Below are positions 19,957 to 29,632 of a stretch of 64,000 nucleotides of DNA, piece by piece. Below the pieces are notes generated by a model. The model worked only from the letters and a program-made list of their open reading frames with translations, was not told the DNA's origin and ran no database searches. The first letter of the stretch is position 1; the number at the start of each line of letters is the position of its first letter. A program made the position numbers and the translations under genes. This DNA comes from Flammeovirgaceae bacterium (lineage in GTDB: Bacteria; Bacteroidota; Bacteroidia; Cytophagales; Cyclobacteriaceae): NCBI GenBank assembly GCA_016712035.1, contig JADJRT010000010.1, positions 62,001 through 126,000 on the forward strand. The letters run 5' to 3'.

Positions 19957-22344
19957 CTATTCGCTCCGTAAACTTTGTGATGGATTTGCCTTAGCGGCTC
20001 GTAACGCCTGCGTGCTTACTATTAAAATTGTTAGAACTAAGGCCACAAGACCAGCTAGCTGAAACACCCACAAAGGAACTTCTATTCGTAAGGAATATTG
20101 TTTTAAGAAATCTGTTGTAGCATACCATGCAATGGGGGATGTAATGACAAATGCGATTATTACTAATCGTGAAAAATCCTTGGTCAACAAAATCATTAGA
20201 CTAGCCACGGATGCACCCATTACCTTTCTGATTCCAATTTCCTTGGTTCTTTGTTCTGCAGAAAATGCTGCCATTCCAAATAAGCCAAGACACGTAATGA
20301 AAATAGCTAACACGGTAAATGAGGAGGCCAAATCGCTAATCATATTCATGCTTGTGAATTTCTTTTCAAACTCTTCATCGGCAAAGCGATATTCAAAAGG
20401 ATAGTCGGGATTGTATTTTTTGAAAACATCTTCGACTTTCTTTAATGAGGCGGCAAGGTTACTGCTTTCTCCTTGAAGTTGATTCGGTAATCGCACGGTA
20501 ATCGTGGAAGACCAGGTTGGGTCCATCGTCACTACTAACGGACCAATTTGTGTGGAACCAGAACCCATCAACACATCATCCATTACCCCAATGATATTCC
20601 ATTGCGAACCCCACATTTGGATTGTTTGTCCAATAGGTTCCGTAAGGTTAAGCGTTTCAACAGCAGTTTTATTTAAGATAATAGCAGCGGTATCACTTTT
20701 AAAATTTTCGGAGAAGTCGCGACCTTGAAGCATCCGGATGCCCATCGTTTTTGTATAGTCATATTCGGTAGCTATGTTGGTAACCTCTACCCGCTGACCA
20801 GGCAACATACCAGGCCAAGAGTCCACAGGGCTTGAGGCAAAAATATTGGTGATAGGACTGTTTGACTTACATACAGAAACAGCGGCACCTGTATTAACCA
20901 GTTCTTGTTTTAGCGGTGCAAAGTTTTTCTCAATATCACTCGTACTCCATACCATCATTAGGTTTTCACGATCATACCCCAATTCTCGACCTTTTAAATA
21001 TTGGATTTGTTTATAGATAACGATCGTTCCAATAATTAGCAAAATTGAAAAGCCAAATTGAAGAGTAACCATTACCTGACGTGGTACACTTGCATTTTTA
21101 CCAGCTACTAATTTCCCTTTCAATACTTTAATCGGCTTAAAAGAAGAGAGATAAAATGCTGGATAACTTCCCGCTAACAACCCGGTGACTAAAACTAATC
21201 CAATACCAAGGCTCCAAAGCAGGGGTGATGCATAGTTAATAGTAAGCTGTTTGTTGATGAAAATATTGTAAAGGGGTAGTGTTAATTCTACTAATACTAT
21301 GGAGAGAATAAAAGCAATAGTGGAGATCATAATAGATTCTCCTAAAAACTGAAGGATGAGTTGTTTGCGATTTGAGCCAACACTTTTTCGAATTCCAACC
21401 TCACGTGTACGGTGTTCTGATCGGGCGGTGGCAAGATTCATGAAATTGATGCATGCAATTATCAATATAAAAATGGCAATACCCGAAAACAATTGCACAT
21501 AGGTAATCAGGCCACCAGATTCTTTACCATTTTCAAAATTATTGTGTAAGCGCCAACGATTCATGCCATGAAGGAAAATTTCCCGTTCACTTCCTTCCGG
21601 ATGATGTTTCTTAATAAGATCACGAATAGTATTGTCAACGTCTGCTTTATCAACTCCTGGTTGTAATTCCACGTATGTGAAAAATGCATTGTTGTTCCAA
21701 TTGTTTTTTGCGTATTGAACCCAAACTGAAGTGGCTTCGAAGTAAGTAAAGGGAAGCAGGAAATCTACTCTAAAAGAGATGTTGTTTGGTGGATCAGCTA
21801 TAATTCCGGTTACTTTGAGCTCTTCATCATTTTCAATTTTTACCTGCACCATTTTGCCAAGTGCATCATCGGTTCCAAATAAGGCTTTGGCGGTGGATTG
21901 AGTTAAAACAATAGAGCGTGGACTGGTAAGAGCCGTTTCCAAATTTCCATAGATCATTTGAAAATCAAAAATCTCAAGAAAAGATTCGCTTACATCCAAT
22001 CCATTCTTAGTGATTTTACGATCGCCCACCGTAAGCAAAGCTGTTTGATTAATTGTAATTGCTGCATTTTTGATGCGACTGTCTTGTTGTTGAAGTATTT
22101 CAAATAGTGGCAAGGGAATGAAGGGGCGAGTACTTATTCCACTATCTACTTTACTGTTTTGCTTTACCTGATAGATTGTATTATGCTTTGAAAAATATGT
22201 ATCGAAGGTAAGTTCATCCGCCACCCATAGTAGAATGAGAATGCTACAGGTAATTCCTATAGAGAGACCAACAATGTTAATGAAAGAATATACCGAATTA
22301 CGGGCTAAACTTCGGAAGGCGATTTTTAGATAATTGCGAAGCAT
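19957..22344 (-). CDS. ABC transporter permease (MacB/FtsX type), array member 2
   Basis: 795 residues, intact. It starts MLRNYLKIAFRSLARNSVYS, almost the same as array member 3, and shares the motifs ACINFMNLATARSEHRTREV, GIRKSVGSNRKQL, EQRTKEIGIRKVMGASVA and the ending ANPSQSLRSE. Domain order is membrane helix, MacB-like periplasmic domain, three-helix FtsX domain, then the same again. The high similarity to member 3 along the whole length points to a fairly recent gene duplication. The gap to the next gene upstream is 20 bases, consistent with an operon. Confidence 0.85.
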   Translation of the reverse strand: MLRNYLKIAFRSLARNSVYSFINIVGLSIGITCSILILLWVADELTFDTYFSKHNTIYQVKQNSKVDSGISTRPFIPLPLFEILQQQDSRIKNAAITINQTALLTVGDRKITKNGLDVSESFLEIFDFQMIYGNLETALTSPRSIVLTQSTAKALFGTDDALGKMVQVKIENDEELKVTGIIADPPNNISFRVDFLLPFTYFEATSVWVQYAKNNWNNNAFFTYVELQPGVDKADVDNTIRDLIKKHHPEGSEREIFLHGMNRWRLHNNFENGKESGGLITYVQLFSGIAIFILIIACINFMNLATARSEHRTREVGIRKSVGSNRKQLILQFLGESIMISTIAFILSIVLVELTLPLYNIFINKQLTINYASPLLWSLGIGLVLVTGLLAGSYPAFYLSSFKPIKVLKGKLVAGKNASVPRQVMVTLQFGFSILLIIGTIVIYKQIQYLKGRELGYDRENLMMVWSTSDIEKNFAPLKQELVNTGAAVSVCKSNSPITNIFASSPVDSWPGMLPGQRVEVTNIATEYDYTKTMGIRMLQGRDFSENFKSDTAAIILNKTAVETLNLTEPIGQTIQMWGSQWNIIGVMDDVLMGSGSTQIGPLVVTMDPTWSSTITVRLPNQLQGESSNLAASLKKVEDVFKKYNPDYPFEYRFADEEFEKKFTSMNMISDLASSFTVLAIFITCLGLFGMAAFSAEQRTKEIGIRKVMGASVASLMILLTKDFSRLVIIAFVITSPIAWYATTDFLKQYSLRIEVPLWVFQLAGLVALVLTILIVSTQALRAAKANPSQSLRSE

Positions 22345-22364
22345 AATGTTTTATTTAGGTTATT

Positions 22365-24794
22365 CTATTCACTCCTTAAACTATCCACTGGGTTGCTTAT
22401 AGCGGATTTAATTGATTCAAAACTTATTGTAACCATTGCAATAGTAAGAGCAATTAAACCAGCCAGCACAAAGATGGACCACTCAATGGGTGTTTTGTAT
22501 GAAAACCCTTCAAGCCACTTAGTCATGCAATACCAGGCAACCGGCACGGCAATAACAAATGCAATAAGAACCAGCTTAACAAATTCAGTAGACATCATAC
22601 CTACGATTTGCGACACACTGGCACCCATCACTTTTCGAATTCCAATTTCTTTGAAGCGTCTTTCTGCCATATAGGAGGAAAGACCATAAAGGCCTAATCC
22701 ACAAATCGCCATGGCAATCAATCCAAAACTCGTAACGATCCTGGAAATCTTTCTATCGGAAGAATATTGTTTTTGAATATTATCATCAAGGAAAGAGTAT
22801 TCAAAGGGAGTATCATGAATTAATGACTTCCAGGTTTGTTCTACGAATTGTGTTGTTTGTTCAAAATTTTCAGTTGCCACAGAGACAATTATATAATCGT
22901 AACGATTGGTGCTATCGGCCATTTCAAATAGTGTTGGCTGTATGGCTTCATGCAACGAAGATTGATAATAGTCTTCTATGACACCAATTACCTCGAAATC
23001 ATATTTTTGCCCTTGCCAATCGAAGTGTAAGTTTTGCCCTACAATTTTTTCAGGAGTAAATCCGAACTTTTCCGCGGAGGTTCTATTAAGGATTAATTTG
23101 GATTGACTATCCATCGTTCGATTGTCTGTAAAAGTGCGACCCGCGAGTAGTTTAATATTTAGTAACTCCACATACCCTGCATCAACTCTATTTCGCAAAA
23201 TATCTACCGCATTGTCCATGCTTCCGCCATCAGAGTAAAACATCATATCACTAAAAATCCTGGAGCCGGGGATATAGTCGCATCCCGAAACTGCGTCAAT
23301 GTTACTGTTGCTCTCAAGTTGTCTTCTTAGCGCGGCATATTGGTTGTGTGCCTCCTCAGTTCTTATAGGTACAACAATTTTAGAGTGCGAGTCAAAGCCA
23401 AGATCTTTTTCAATTACATAATTCAATTGCCTGGAGATTAGAAAAATTCCACACACCAAAACAATGGCAATCATAAATTGAAAAACAACTAATGCCTGCC
23501 GCAGCCGACCTGCAGAGTTCCCTAATTTTATTTTTCCTTTCAAAACCTGAGCGGGCTGAAAAGAAGAGAGATAGAAAGCGGGATAACTACCGGCAACAAG
23601 ACCTGTGAAGAGTGCAATAACTACAAGCATTGCAATAAAGTAAGGCGTGTTGGTTGAGTTAAATGAGATTGTTTTGTCGGTAAGTTGATTGAAGAATGGA
23701 AGGGCCAATTGAACTATAACAATGCTTATTAGAATAGAGAAAATAACAATAATCATTGCTTCGCCCATAAGCTGACCAATTAATGAAGAACGAAACGCCC
23801 CCATTGTTTTACGAATTCCAATTTCGGCAGCTCGCTTAGTAGCTTTTGCCGTGGACAAATTCATAAAGTTGATGCAAGCAATAAGTAGAATGAAAATAGC
23901 CAAAGAACCAACTACATACAGGTATGTTATTCTCGGACTTTTATCTGTTTCAGATTCAAGGTAGATACTTTTCACGGGCTCAAGAGAAAGAGTTTTATGC
24001 AAGCCCAATGCTTTCATGGCTTCAGCGCCATGTCGTTGCAAAACCTCATTGATCTTCTTTTCTACCAAAGCCTTATTATGCCCCGGCACAAGTTTTAAAT
24101 AAGAAGGAATAAAGTTTTGTCCGGCCCACTCATTGGCTGTCTCATTATTTTTTGTTACATATTCACCCCAACCTTTGCTAGTCATGGAAGTAAAAAAGTT
24201 AGCCTGTATATGGCTTTTATAATTTTCAACAAAAACTCCAGTAACTTTGTAATCGGATAACTCACCCCCCTGACTAATAGAGATGACTTTATTAAGAGCG
24301 GGTTCATCGCCAAAAATCTTTTCAGACAATTTTTTAGAAATCACAACTGAATTAGCTTCAACCAATGCTTTCTTAGAATTCCCTTCAATCAAATCGTAGG
24401 TTAATACATCAAATAATGTTGAGTCGGCCAACCAACCATCAGATTCATAAAATAGATTTTCCTGATACCGTATTAAGCTTTGAGCAACACCCGGAGGATT
24501 AAGTACACGCACAGCTGCTTCTACTTCAGGCACTTCATCTTTAACCGTCATGGCGATAGGTGGTGAAACAGCGCCCCATTTAACTTCACCAGTATCATCG
24601 GTTTTAACGGTTACGATCCGATAGATATCATCAATTCTTGCATGATGTTGGTCGTAGCTCGCTTCATCTTGAATGTAAAGTGTAAGCAGCAGGCAACAAG
24701 CAATTCCCAAAGCGAGTCCAAGGATGTTAATAGCTGAGTAAACTTTGCTGTGAGCAATGTTTCGTAACGCGATTTTGAAGTAATTGTATAGCAT
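22365..24794 (-). CDS. ABC transporter permease (MacB/FtsX type), array member 1
   Basis: 809 residues, intact, first of the array on the minus strand. It starts MLYNYFKIALRNIAHSKVYS. The first FtsX domain begins at LIACINFMNLSTAKATKRAA and GIRKTMGAFRSSLI; the second has AERRFKEIGIRKVMGASVSQ. It ends SNPVDSLRSE, like members 4 and 5 and unlike 2 and 3, which suggests two sub-lineages mixed in one array. The 135 bases between it and kup probably hold the promoter of the array, but I cannot point to a clear site. Confidence 0.85.
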   Translation of the reverse strand: MLYNYFKIALRNIAHSKVYSAINILGLALGIACCLLLTLYIQDEASYDQHHARIDDIYRIVTVKTDDTGEVKWGAVSPPIAMTVKDEVPEVEAAVRVLNPPGVAQSLIRYQENLFYESDGWLADSTLFDVLTYDLIEGNSKKALVEANSVVISKKLSEKIFGDEPALNKVISISQGGELSDYKVTGVFVENYKSHIQANFFTSMTSKGWGEYVTKNNETANEWAGQNFIPSYLKLVPGHNKALVEKKINEVLQRHGAEAMKALGLHKTLSLEPVKSIYLESETDKSPRITYLYVVGSLAIFILLIACINFMNLSTAKATKRAAEIGIRKTMGAFRSSLIGQLMGEAMIIVIFSILISIVIVQLALPFFNQLTDKTISFNSTNTPYFIAMLVVIALFTGLVAGSYPAFYLSSFQPAQVLKGKIKLGNSAGRLRQALVVFQFMIAIVLVCGIFLISRQLNYVIEKDLGFDSHSKIVVPIRTEEAHNQYAALRRQLESNSNIDAVSGCDYIPGSRIFSDMMFYSDGGSMDNAVDILRNRVDAGYVELLNIKLLAGRTFTDNRTMDSQSKLILNRTSAEKFGFTPEKIVGQNLHFDWQGQKYDFEVIGVIEDYYQSSLHEAIQPTLFEMADSTNRYDYIIVSVATENFEQTTQFVEQTWKSLIHDTPFEYSFLDDNIQKQYSSDRKISRIVTSFGLIAMAICGLGLYGLSSYMAERRFKEIGIRKVMGASVSQIVGMMSTEFVKLVLIAFVIAVPVAWYCMTKWLEGFSYKTPIEWSIFVLAGLIALTIAMVTISFESIKSAISNPVDSLRSE

Positions 24795-24929
24795 CAGGAA
24801 GCCATAATTTGATTTTCTCTTCCTGAGTATTCCAAATCAGTGCCAAGACCTAAATAGCCTAAATTGGGTAAAAAAGAGAGGTTATTGGGGTGGAATACAC
24901 CAAATCCGAACGAAATCGTCCGCTATCGA

Positions 24930-26930
24930 TCAATCGGAATGACCGTGATACCGCATCTCTTTTTCCCTTTCAGCGTCTTCTTTTTCCCGCTTGATGCGCA
25001 CCTTGGCGGGTGGCCCAACCATGATAGGCACGCGTTCTACTTCCACATTCGCAAGTTCCAGACCATACATTTCTTCAGTAGACAGGCTGTGCTTTTTTAT
25101 GAATCGATAGCCCTGAATGATTAAGTTGTCGAATGTAGAGATCTCGCTATCCACGGAAGCTAGTGAATGTAATATGATGAACTTAAAATCTGCGGGCATA
25201 CTGTGCTTCTGCAATGAATCGTAATGACTGGTCATATCGATTTCAGCAGAGTTGGCCATGTCGTGTAAAATTTTATTGAAAAGTAAATTCACCCGATGAT
25301 CAGATTTGAATCCTAATTTGATCCGAATAAAAAAACATTTTTTAGGTATGATTGTGTCTACCGAATATTTGGAGGTGTAAGGGCTGTCTACGGTATCTAC
25401 ATGAACAAACCAATATACATCGGCACGTTTAGGCCGTTTCTTGAATATTGAATAAATAATATTTGAATCAATGTATCGCTTGCTGTTGGCAACCGCCATG
25501 TAAACCAGGTTTGTTGCTTCCTTAGGGACAGAAGTATCGACCTGCAAATCTTGTATTAACGGAACATAATGTTTTAAGTCTACGAATTCTGTATGCCTGT
25601 CGCGAAGTATGCGGGCACGCAACAGAATATACATCATAAGAAAAAAGATGAATGCAATGGTAAACGAAAACCAACCCCCATGACTGAACTTACTTAAGTT
25701 TGAAATGAGGAATGATCCTTCGATAGAAAAGAAGGCTAGTGCGATTAAGGAAGTTCTTACTGTTGATTTTTTAGAGGTAGAAAAGTAATACACCAGCAAA
25801 GATGTTGTCATTAACATATCAAAGGTGATAGCCAATCCATAGGCTGATTGCATAGCGTCTGATTCTTTGAAATACAGAACCACCAGGATGCAACCGAACA
25901 TCAAAATCCAATTTATCGAAGGGATATAAATTTGCCCTTTTAGTTGACTGGGGTAACGCACTAAGGTAGCGGGCCACAGCTTTAACTTCATGGCTTCGTT
26001 AACAAGTGTGAAGGTTCCGGAAATTAATGCCTGACTGGCAATAATGGTTGCCATGGTGGCGATAATTACACCAAAGAATAAAAGTGCCTGCGGCATTATT
26101 TCAAAAAATGGAATGGCGCCCTCCAGTTTAGTTCCCTGATGCTCGAGCAACCATGCTCCTTGTCCGAAATAACTTAAGAGCAAACATATCTTTACAAAAA
26201 TCCAGCCCACGCGGATGTTAGACTTGCCGCAATGGCCTAGGTCGGAATACATGGCTTCGGCCCCCGTGGTACATAAAAACACGGCTCCCAAAATCCAAAA
26301 TCCACCCGGATATTCTACTAATAAATGGTATGCATATACAGGGTTTAATGCTTTTAATACAGAGACATTACCAACTAAATGAAAAAGCCCAATCGATCCG
26401 ATAAATAAAAACCAAACCAACATGACCGGACCAAAAGTTTTACCGACTACGTTACTTCCAAATTGTTGAAAAAGAAATAAGGCAAGTAGAATAGCAATTA
26501 CGATCGTGATGATGGTTTGCTCAGTAATGTCCGGATTAAGTGATCGCAACCCTTCAATTGCCGATGTAACACTGATGGCCGGGGTGATAAACCCATCGGC
26601 TATCAACGTGCAGCAGCCAATGATTGCCGGAAATATTACCCATTGGGCTTTGTATCTGCGCACTAAGGCGTAGAGAGCAAAAATTCCGCCCTCGCCTTTG
26701 TTATCGGCATTTAATGCGAGGTAGACATATTTGATGGTGGTAATTAAGGCGAGTGTCCAGAACACGCAAGACAATCCTCCAAAAATCAGATCCTCGGTTA
26801 TAACATGATCGCCTACAATAAACCGTAGCGTATAGAGTGGGGAAGTACCAATATCTCCATAGATAATTCCCATGGCAATTAATATTCCAGCAGCAGATAC
26901 TTTTTGATATCTTGAATCTTTCGAATCCAT
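24930..26930 (-). CDS. kup: KUP-family potassium uptake transporter
   Basis: 666 residues. The N-terminal half has about 12 membrane helices with the KUP signatures GIIYGDIGTSPLYTLR near residue 20, DGFITPAISVTSAIEG and GAEAMYSDLGHCG. The C-terminal 200 residues form the cytosolic domain. It imports K+ together with H+ through the inner membrane and is usually a constitutive, low-salt uptake route. The gene begins inside the stop codon of the NADH dehydrogenase gene (TAATG overlap), so the two are very likely translationally coupled. Confidence 0.93.
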   Translation of the reverse strand: MDSKDSRYQKVSAAGILIAMGIIYGDIGTSPLYTLRFIVGDHVITEDLIFGGLSCVFWTLALITTIKYVYLALNADNKGEGGIFALYALVRRYKAQWVIFPAIIGCCTLIADGFITPAISVTSAIEGLRSLNPDITEQTIITIVIAILLALFLFQQFGSNVVGKTFGPVMLVWFLFIGSIGLFHLVGNVSVLKALNPVYAYHLLVEYPGGFWILGAVFLCTTGAEAMYSDLGHCGKSNIRVGWIFVKICLLLSYFGQGAWLLEHQGTKLEGAIPFFEIMPQALLFFGVIIATMATIIASQALISGTFTLVNEAMKLKLWPATLVRYPSQLKGQIYIPSINWILMFGCILVVLYFKESDAMQSAYGLAITFDMLMTTSLLVYYFSTSKKSTVRTSLIALAFFSIEGSFLISNLSKFSHGGWFSFTIAFIFFLMMYILLRARILRDRHTEFVDLKHYVPLIQDLQVDTSVPKEATNLVYMAVANSKRYIDSNIIYSIFKKRPKRADVYWFVHVDTVDSPYTSKYSVDTIIPKKCFFIRIKLGFKSDHRVNLLFNKILHDMANSAEIDMTSHYDSLQKHSMPADFKFIILHSLASVDSEISTFDNLIIQGYRFIKKHSLSTEEMYGLELANVEVERVPIMVGPPAKVRIKREKEDAEREKEMRYHGHSD

Positions 26931-28261
26931 TAGATAGGTTGCTTATTCAATTCTTCCTGATTTATCTTCTCTTCATTGCGACCTATAATTAACCGGTTGC
27001 TACGATCGTAAGAGAAGTAATTCCACATCCAACTGAAAAAGGTAAACACTTTATTTCTAAATCCAACAATGGACATCAAATGGACAAACATCCAAACGTA
27101 CCACGCAAAAAATCCCTGGAAGCGAATCTCTTTCATATCCACGACTGCTTTATGTCGCCCCACTGTAGCCATTGACCCTTTATCGAAATACCTAAAAGGT
27201 TTAAGGGGTTTGTTGTTAATTAAATTTTGTAAGTTTTTGGCAACTAATTTTCCTTGCTGCTGTGCAGGTGGAGCCATCATGGGATGGCCGGTGGGGGATT
27301 TAATGTCACCTTCCATCAGGGCGACATCTCCAATAGCAAAAATATTATGGTATCCTTTTACCCGATTAAATTCATCAACCTTTAGTCGATTTCCCCTTGC
27401 AAGGATACTTGGATCTATACCTTCAACAGGATTTCCTTTTACACCAGCAGCCCAGATCAGAGATTTAGAAATTAGCGTTTCTCCAGTACTTAGAACAATC
27501 TCATAACCATCATATGATTTTACAGCAGCATTTAAATGAACCTTAACGCCCATTTCTGTTAAAAACTGTAGTGCTTTTTCTCCGGCTTGTTTCGACATTC
27601 CATTTAGCAACCGAGGCGAAGCTTCGATTAGATGGATATCCATCTCTCGCATGTCGAGTTCTTTATAATCTTTTGGAAAGACATTTTTCTTTAATTCCGT
27701 AAGCGCTCCGGAAAGTGCAACTCCGGTTGGCCATCCGCCCACAATGACAAAATCCATCAGGCTGTTCATTACTTCCGTATCTTCGTTGAGCAAGGCATAC
27801 TCCAATTGTCGGATAATTTTATTGCGCAGCTTGGTAGCATCTACAATATTTTTCATGGATGAGGCATGCTTCTCCACTTCGCTTAATCCATAGAAATTGG
27901 TGACAGCACCGGTGGCAATTACCAGATAATCGTACTTGACAGTACCGATGGATGTTTCGATATAATTTTCTTCGGCATTGATTCGTTTAACCTCACCCAA
28001 TCGAAAATAGAAATCATTATAAGATCCAAACATTTTCCTGAATGGTGCTACGATTGAATTAGTCTCAAGCCCAGAAGTGGCTACCTGGTATAATAGAGGC
28101 TGAAAAGTGTGATGGTTATGCTTGTCAAAAAGGACCACTTGGGCTTTATACTGCCTGAGTCCCTTAATTACCTCAAGGCCTCCAAACCCACCTCCAATTA
28201 CTATCACCCGGGGCTTGCCCAGGTCTGCGATACGCGTGCGCGTGTTAATTAATTTGGGCAT
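26930..28261 (-). CDS. ndh: Type II NADH dehydrogenase-like FAD oxidoreductase
   Basis: 443 residues of the NDH-2 family: FAD-binding VIGGGFGGLEV at about residues 21-31, a second Rossmann motif at 172-185, and FAIGDVALM near 315, where FAD binds. A C-terminal amphipathic region should attach it to the cytosolic face of the membrane. It would oxidise NADH and reduce menaquinone without pumping protons. Oddly, the second motif reads GGWPTGVAL, with Trp177 in place of the third Gly and Ala182 in place of the usual Glu. Both are single-base changes (GGG to TGG, GAA to GCA) and may be sequence errors or may alter NADH binding. Coupled to kup by a TAATG overlap. Confidence 0.88.
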   Translation of the reverse strand: MPKLINTRTRIADLGKPRVIVIGGGFGGLEVIKGLRQYKAQVVLFDKHNHHTFQPLLYQVATSGLETNSIVAPFRKMFGSYNDFYFRLGEVKRINAEENYIETSIGTVKYDYLVIATGAVTNFYGLSEVEKHASSMKNIVDATKLRNKIIRQLEYALLNEDTEVMNSLMDFVIVGGWPTGVALSGALTELKKNVFPKDYKELDMREMDIHLIEASPRLLNGMSKQAGEKALQFLTEMGVKVHLNAAVKSYDGYEIVLSTGETLISKSLIWAAGVKGNPVEGIDPSILARGNRLKVDEFNRVKGYHNIFAIGDVALMEGDIKSPTGHPMMAPPAQQQGKLVAKNLQNLINNKPLKPFRYFDKGSMATVGRHKAVVDMKEIRFQGFFAWYVWMFVHLMSIVGFRNKVFTFFSWMWNYFSYDRSNRLIIGRNEEKINQEELNKQPI

Positions 28262-28371
28262 TTAAAGAAAATTCTGGCCTTAAAAGGGCTGCAATTTACA
28301 GGTTGTCGAAGGATTTCATTCGATTTGAATTTATTTTTTGTTCTTCCAACCCGGAAGCGAATTAATCCCTG

Positions 28372-28379
28372 TAATTTTG
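28372..28379 (+). promoter_or_regulatory. Possible -7 promoter element upstream of the coiled-coil lipoprotein gene
   Basis: The octamer TAATTTTG fits the Bacteroidota -7 consensus TAnnTTTG and lies 31 bases before the ATG at 28411. I see no convincing TTG -33 element at the right distance, so this is tentative. Confidence 0.3.
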
Positions 28380-28410
28380 ACTTACTAAACTCTAAAAACT
28401 AACAACTGTT

Positions 28411-29157
28411 ATGCTAAAGAAATTATTGTTCGTATGCGCTATCGGAGTCACTATGATGAGTTGTGGTGGCGAAGCCGAGAAATTAAAATCGCAAGTTGAT
28501 TCATTGAAAAATGAACTTCAAACAAGTCAGCAATTTGCACAAACACTTCAGGAAGTAACGGTATTGATGGACTCTATCGATGCGAACCGGAACGTACTTC
28601 GGGTTAACATGGTGGAGGGTACTACCTACGATAACTACACGGCACGTATGAAGGACATCAATAACTACGTGAAGGACACCCAGAACAAAATCGAAGATCT
28701 GGAAAAATCACTTAAGAAGTCGAAGGGTAATACCAATGCTTTGTCGGCCACAATTAAAAAATTGAAGGCTGATTTAGAAGAACGCAATAAAGAAATTGCT
28801 ACTTTAAATGAGCATGTTGATCAATTACGCAACGAAAATGCAAACCTGATTACAACCGTAGGACTGCAGGAAGCGGAGCTAACCGATAAAGAAGCTCAGA
28901 TCGTTGCTAAGCAGCAAGAGTTGGCCCTGATTGAAGCAAAAATTCAGGAGTTGATGATTTCCAGTAAAGTAAGTGAAGCGGATGGTTATTTTGCAAGAGC
29001 GCAAGCCGTTGAGGAGGCAGCTAACCGCACAAAGCTAGCTCCCAAGAAAAAGAAGGAAACATTAAGAGAGGCCATCGAGCTTTACAAAAAATCTCTTTCT
29101 TTAGGAAAGCAGGAAGCTCAAGCTAAAATTACTGAGTTAGAGGCAAAGGTGAAATAA
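28411..29157 (+). CDS. Coiled-coil lipoprotein of unknown function
   Basis: 248 residues. The signal peptide ends in the lipobox MMSC (Cys18). Residues about 25-50 and 90-180 are rich in heptad-like Leu/Ile/Lys/Glu patterns (KLKSQVDSLKNELQTSQQ, EKSLKKSKGNTNALSATIKK), so a long coiled coil is expected. The C-terminal 60 residues (YFARAQAVEEAANRT, EAIELYKKSLSLG) resemble one TPR-like helical hairpin. It is probably a periplasmic lipoprotein with a structural or scaffolding role; I do not recognise a named family. Its own terminator follows, so it is a single-gene unit. Confidence 0.75.
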   Translation: MLKKLLFVCAIGVTMMSCGGEAEKLKSQVDSLKNELQTSQQFAQTLQEVTVLMDSIDANRNVLRVNMVEGTTYDNYTARMKDINNYVKDTQNKIEDLEKSLKKSKGNTNALSATIKKLKADLEERNKEIATLNEHVDQLRNENANLITTVGLQEAELTDKEAQIVAKQQELALIEAKIQELMISSKVSEADGYFARAQAVEEAANRTKLAPKKKKETLREAIELYKKSLSLGKQEAQAKITELEAKVK

Positions 29158-29179
29158 TACCTTATTACAAATATCTTAT

Positions 29180-29210
29180 AGGCTGTTTCCATGAGGAGAC
29201 AGCCTTTTTT
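29180..29210 (+). terminator. Intrinsic terminator of the coiled-coil lipoprotein gene
   Basis: The arms 29180-29190 and 29195-29205 pair over 11 bases with one G-U pair and a 4-base loop (ATGA), followed by five or six T. It lies 22 bases after the stop codon and just before the convergent VanZ gene. Confidence 0.85.
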
Positions 29211-29216
29211 GTTTGA

Positions 29217-29588
29217 TTATTTTTCTCTGAACCAAATGAAGTATCCAACTATTGCGGCTATCAGAATTCCAATTGTATCCAAGACCCAATCCCAAAAATC
29301 CGGGTTTCGCCCGGGAATTAATCGCTGATAATTCTCGTCCAGAATTCCCCAGGCTGAGCCAATGACAAGTGTGAGTATAATAAGGGGAGTGGTTTTTATT
29401 TCAAACTCTCCTTTCAACCATCTTAAAAGAACGATACCCAACACAAAATATTCAACGCAATGAATCAGCTTATCGGGCGTAAGCGAAAATGCCGCTGGTA
29501 TTTTATGGCCTGGTACGGACGAACCCGCAAGTATTCCAACGGAAACGGCAACCAGGCTTAACCTTGCAAAAAAAAGTTTTCTATCCAT
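29217..29588 (-). CDS. VanZ-family membrane protein
   Basis: 123 residues with four predicted membrane helices. VanZ features are visible: SSVPGHKIP after the first helix, the conserved DKLIHCVEYFVLGI segment near residues 38-52, and the helix end DENYQRLIPGRNPDFWDWV, where the Asp/Glu and the PGR turn are typical. Some VanZ proteins add a little teicoplanin resistance, but most, including short ones like this, have no known role. It follows the antiporter gene by 44 bases on the same strand. Confidence 0.8.
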   Translation of the reverse strand: MDRKLFFARLSLVAVSVGILAGSSVPGHKIPAAFSLTPDKLIHCVEYFVLGIVLLRWLKGEFEIKTTPLIILTLVIGSAWGILDENYQRLIPGRNPDFWDWVLDTIGILIAAIVGYFIWFREK

Positions 29589-29632
29589 GTTAAAAACTCA
29601 AAGATAGAAGCAAAAACAGCTGAACGGGATTA

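Noticed and set aside
12758..24794. Permease array as a mobile or defence island
   Set aside because: No transposase, integrase, direct-repeat borders or toxin/nuclease genes; it is best explained by gene duplication.
26915..26935. tRNA T-loop-like TTCGAATCC
   Set aside because: It is inside the start of kup, and no acceptor or anticodon stem can be formed around it. No tRNA or rRNA gene was seen in the window.
27069..27506. 145-codon plus-strand frame
   Set aside because: Antisense shadow of the NADH dehydrogenase gene; the minus-strand protein is clearly conserved.
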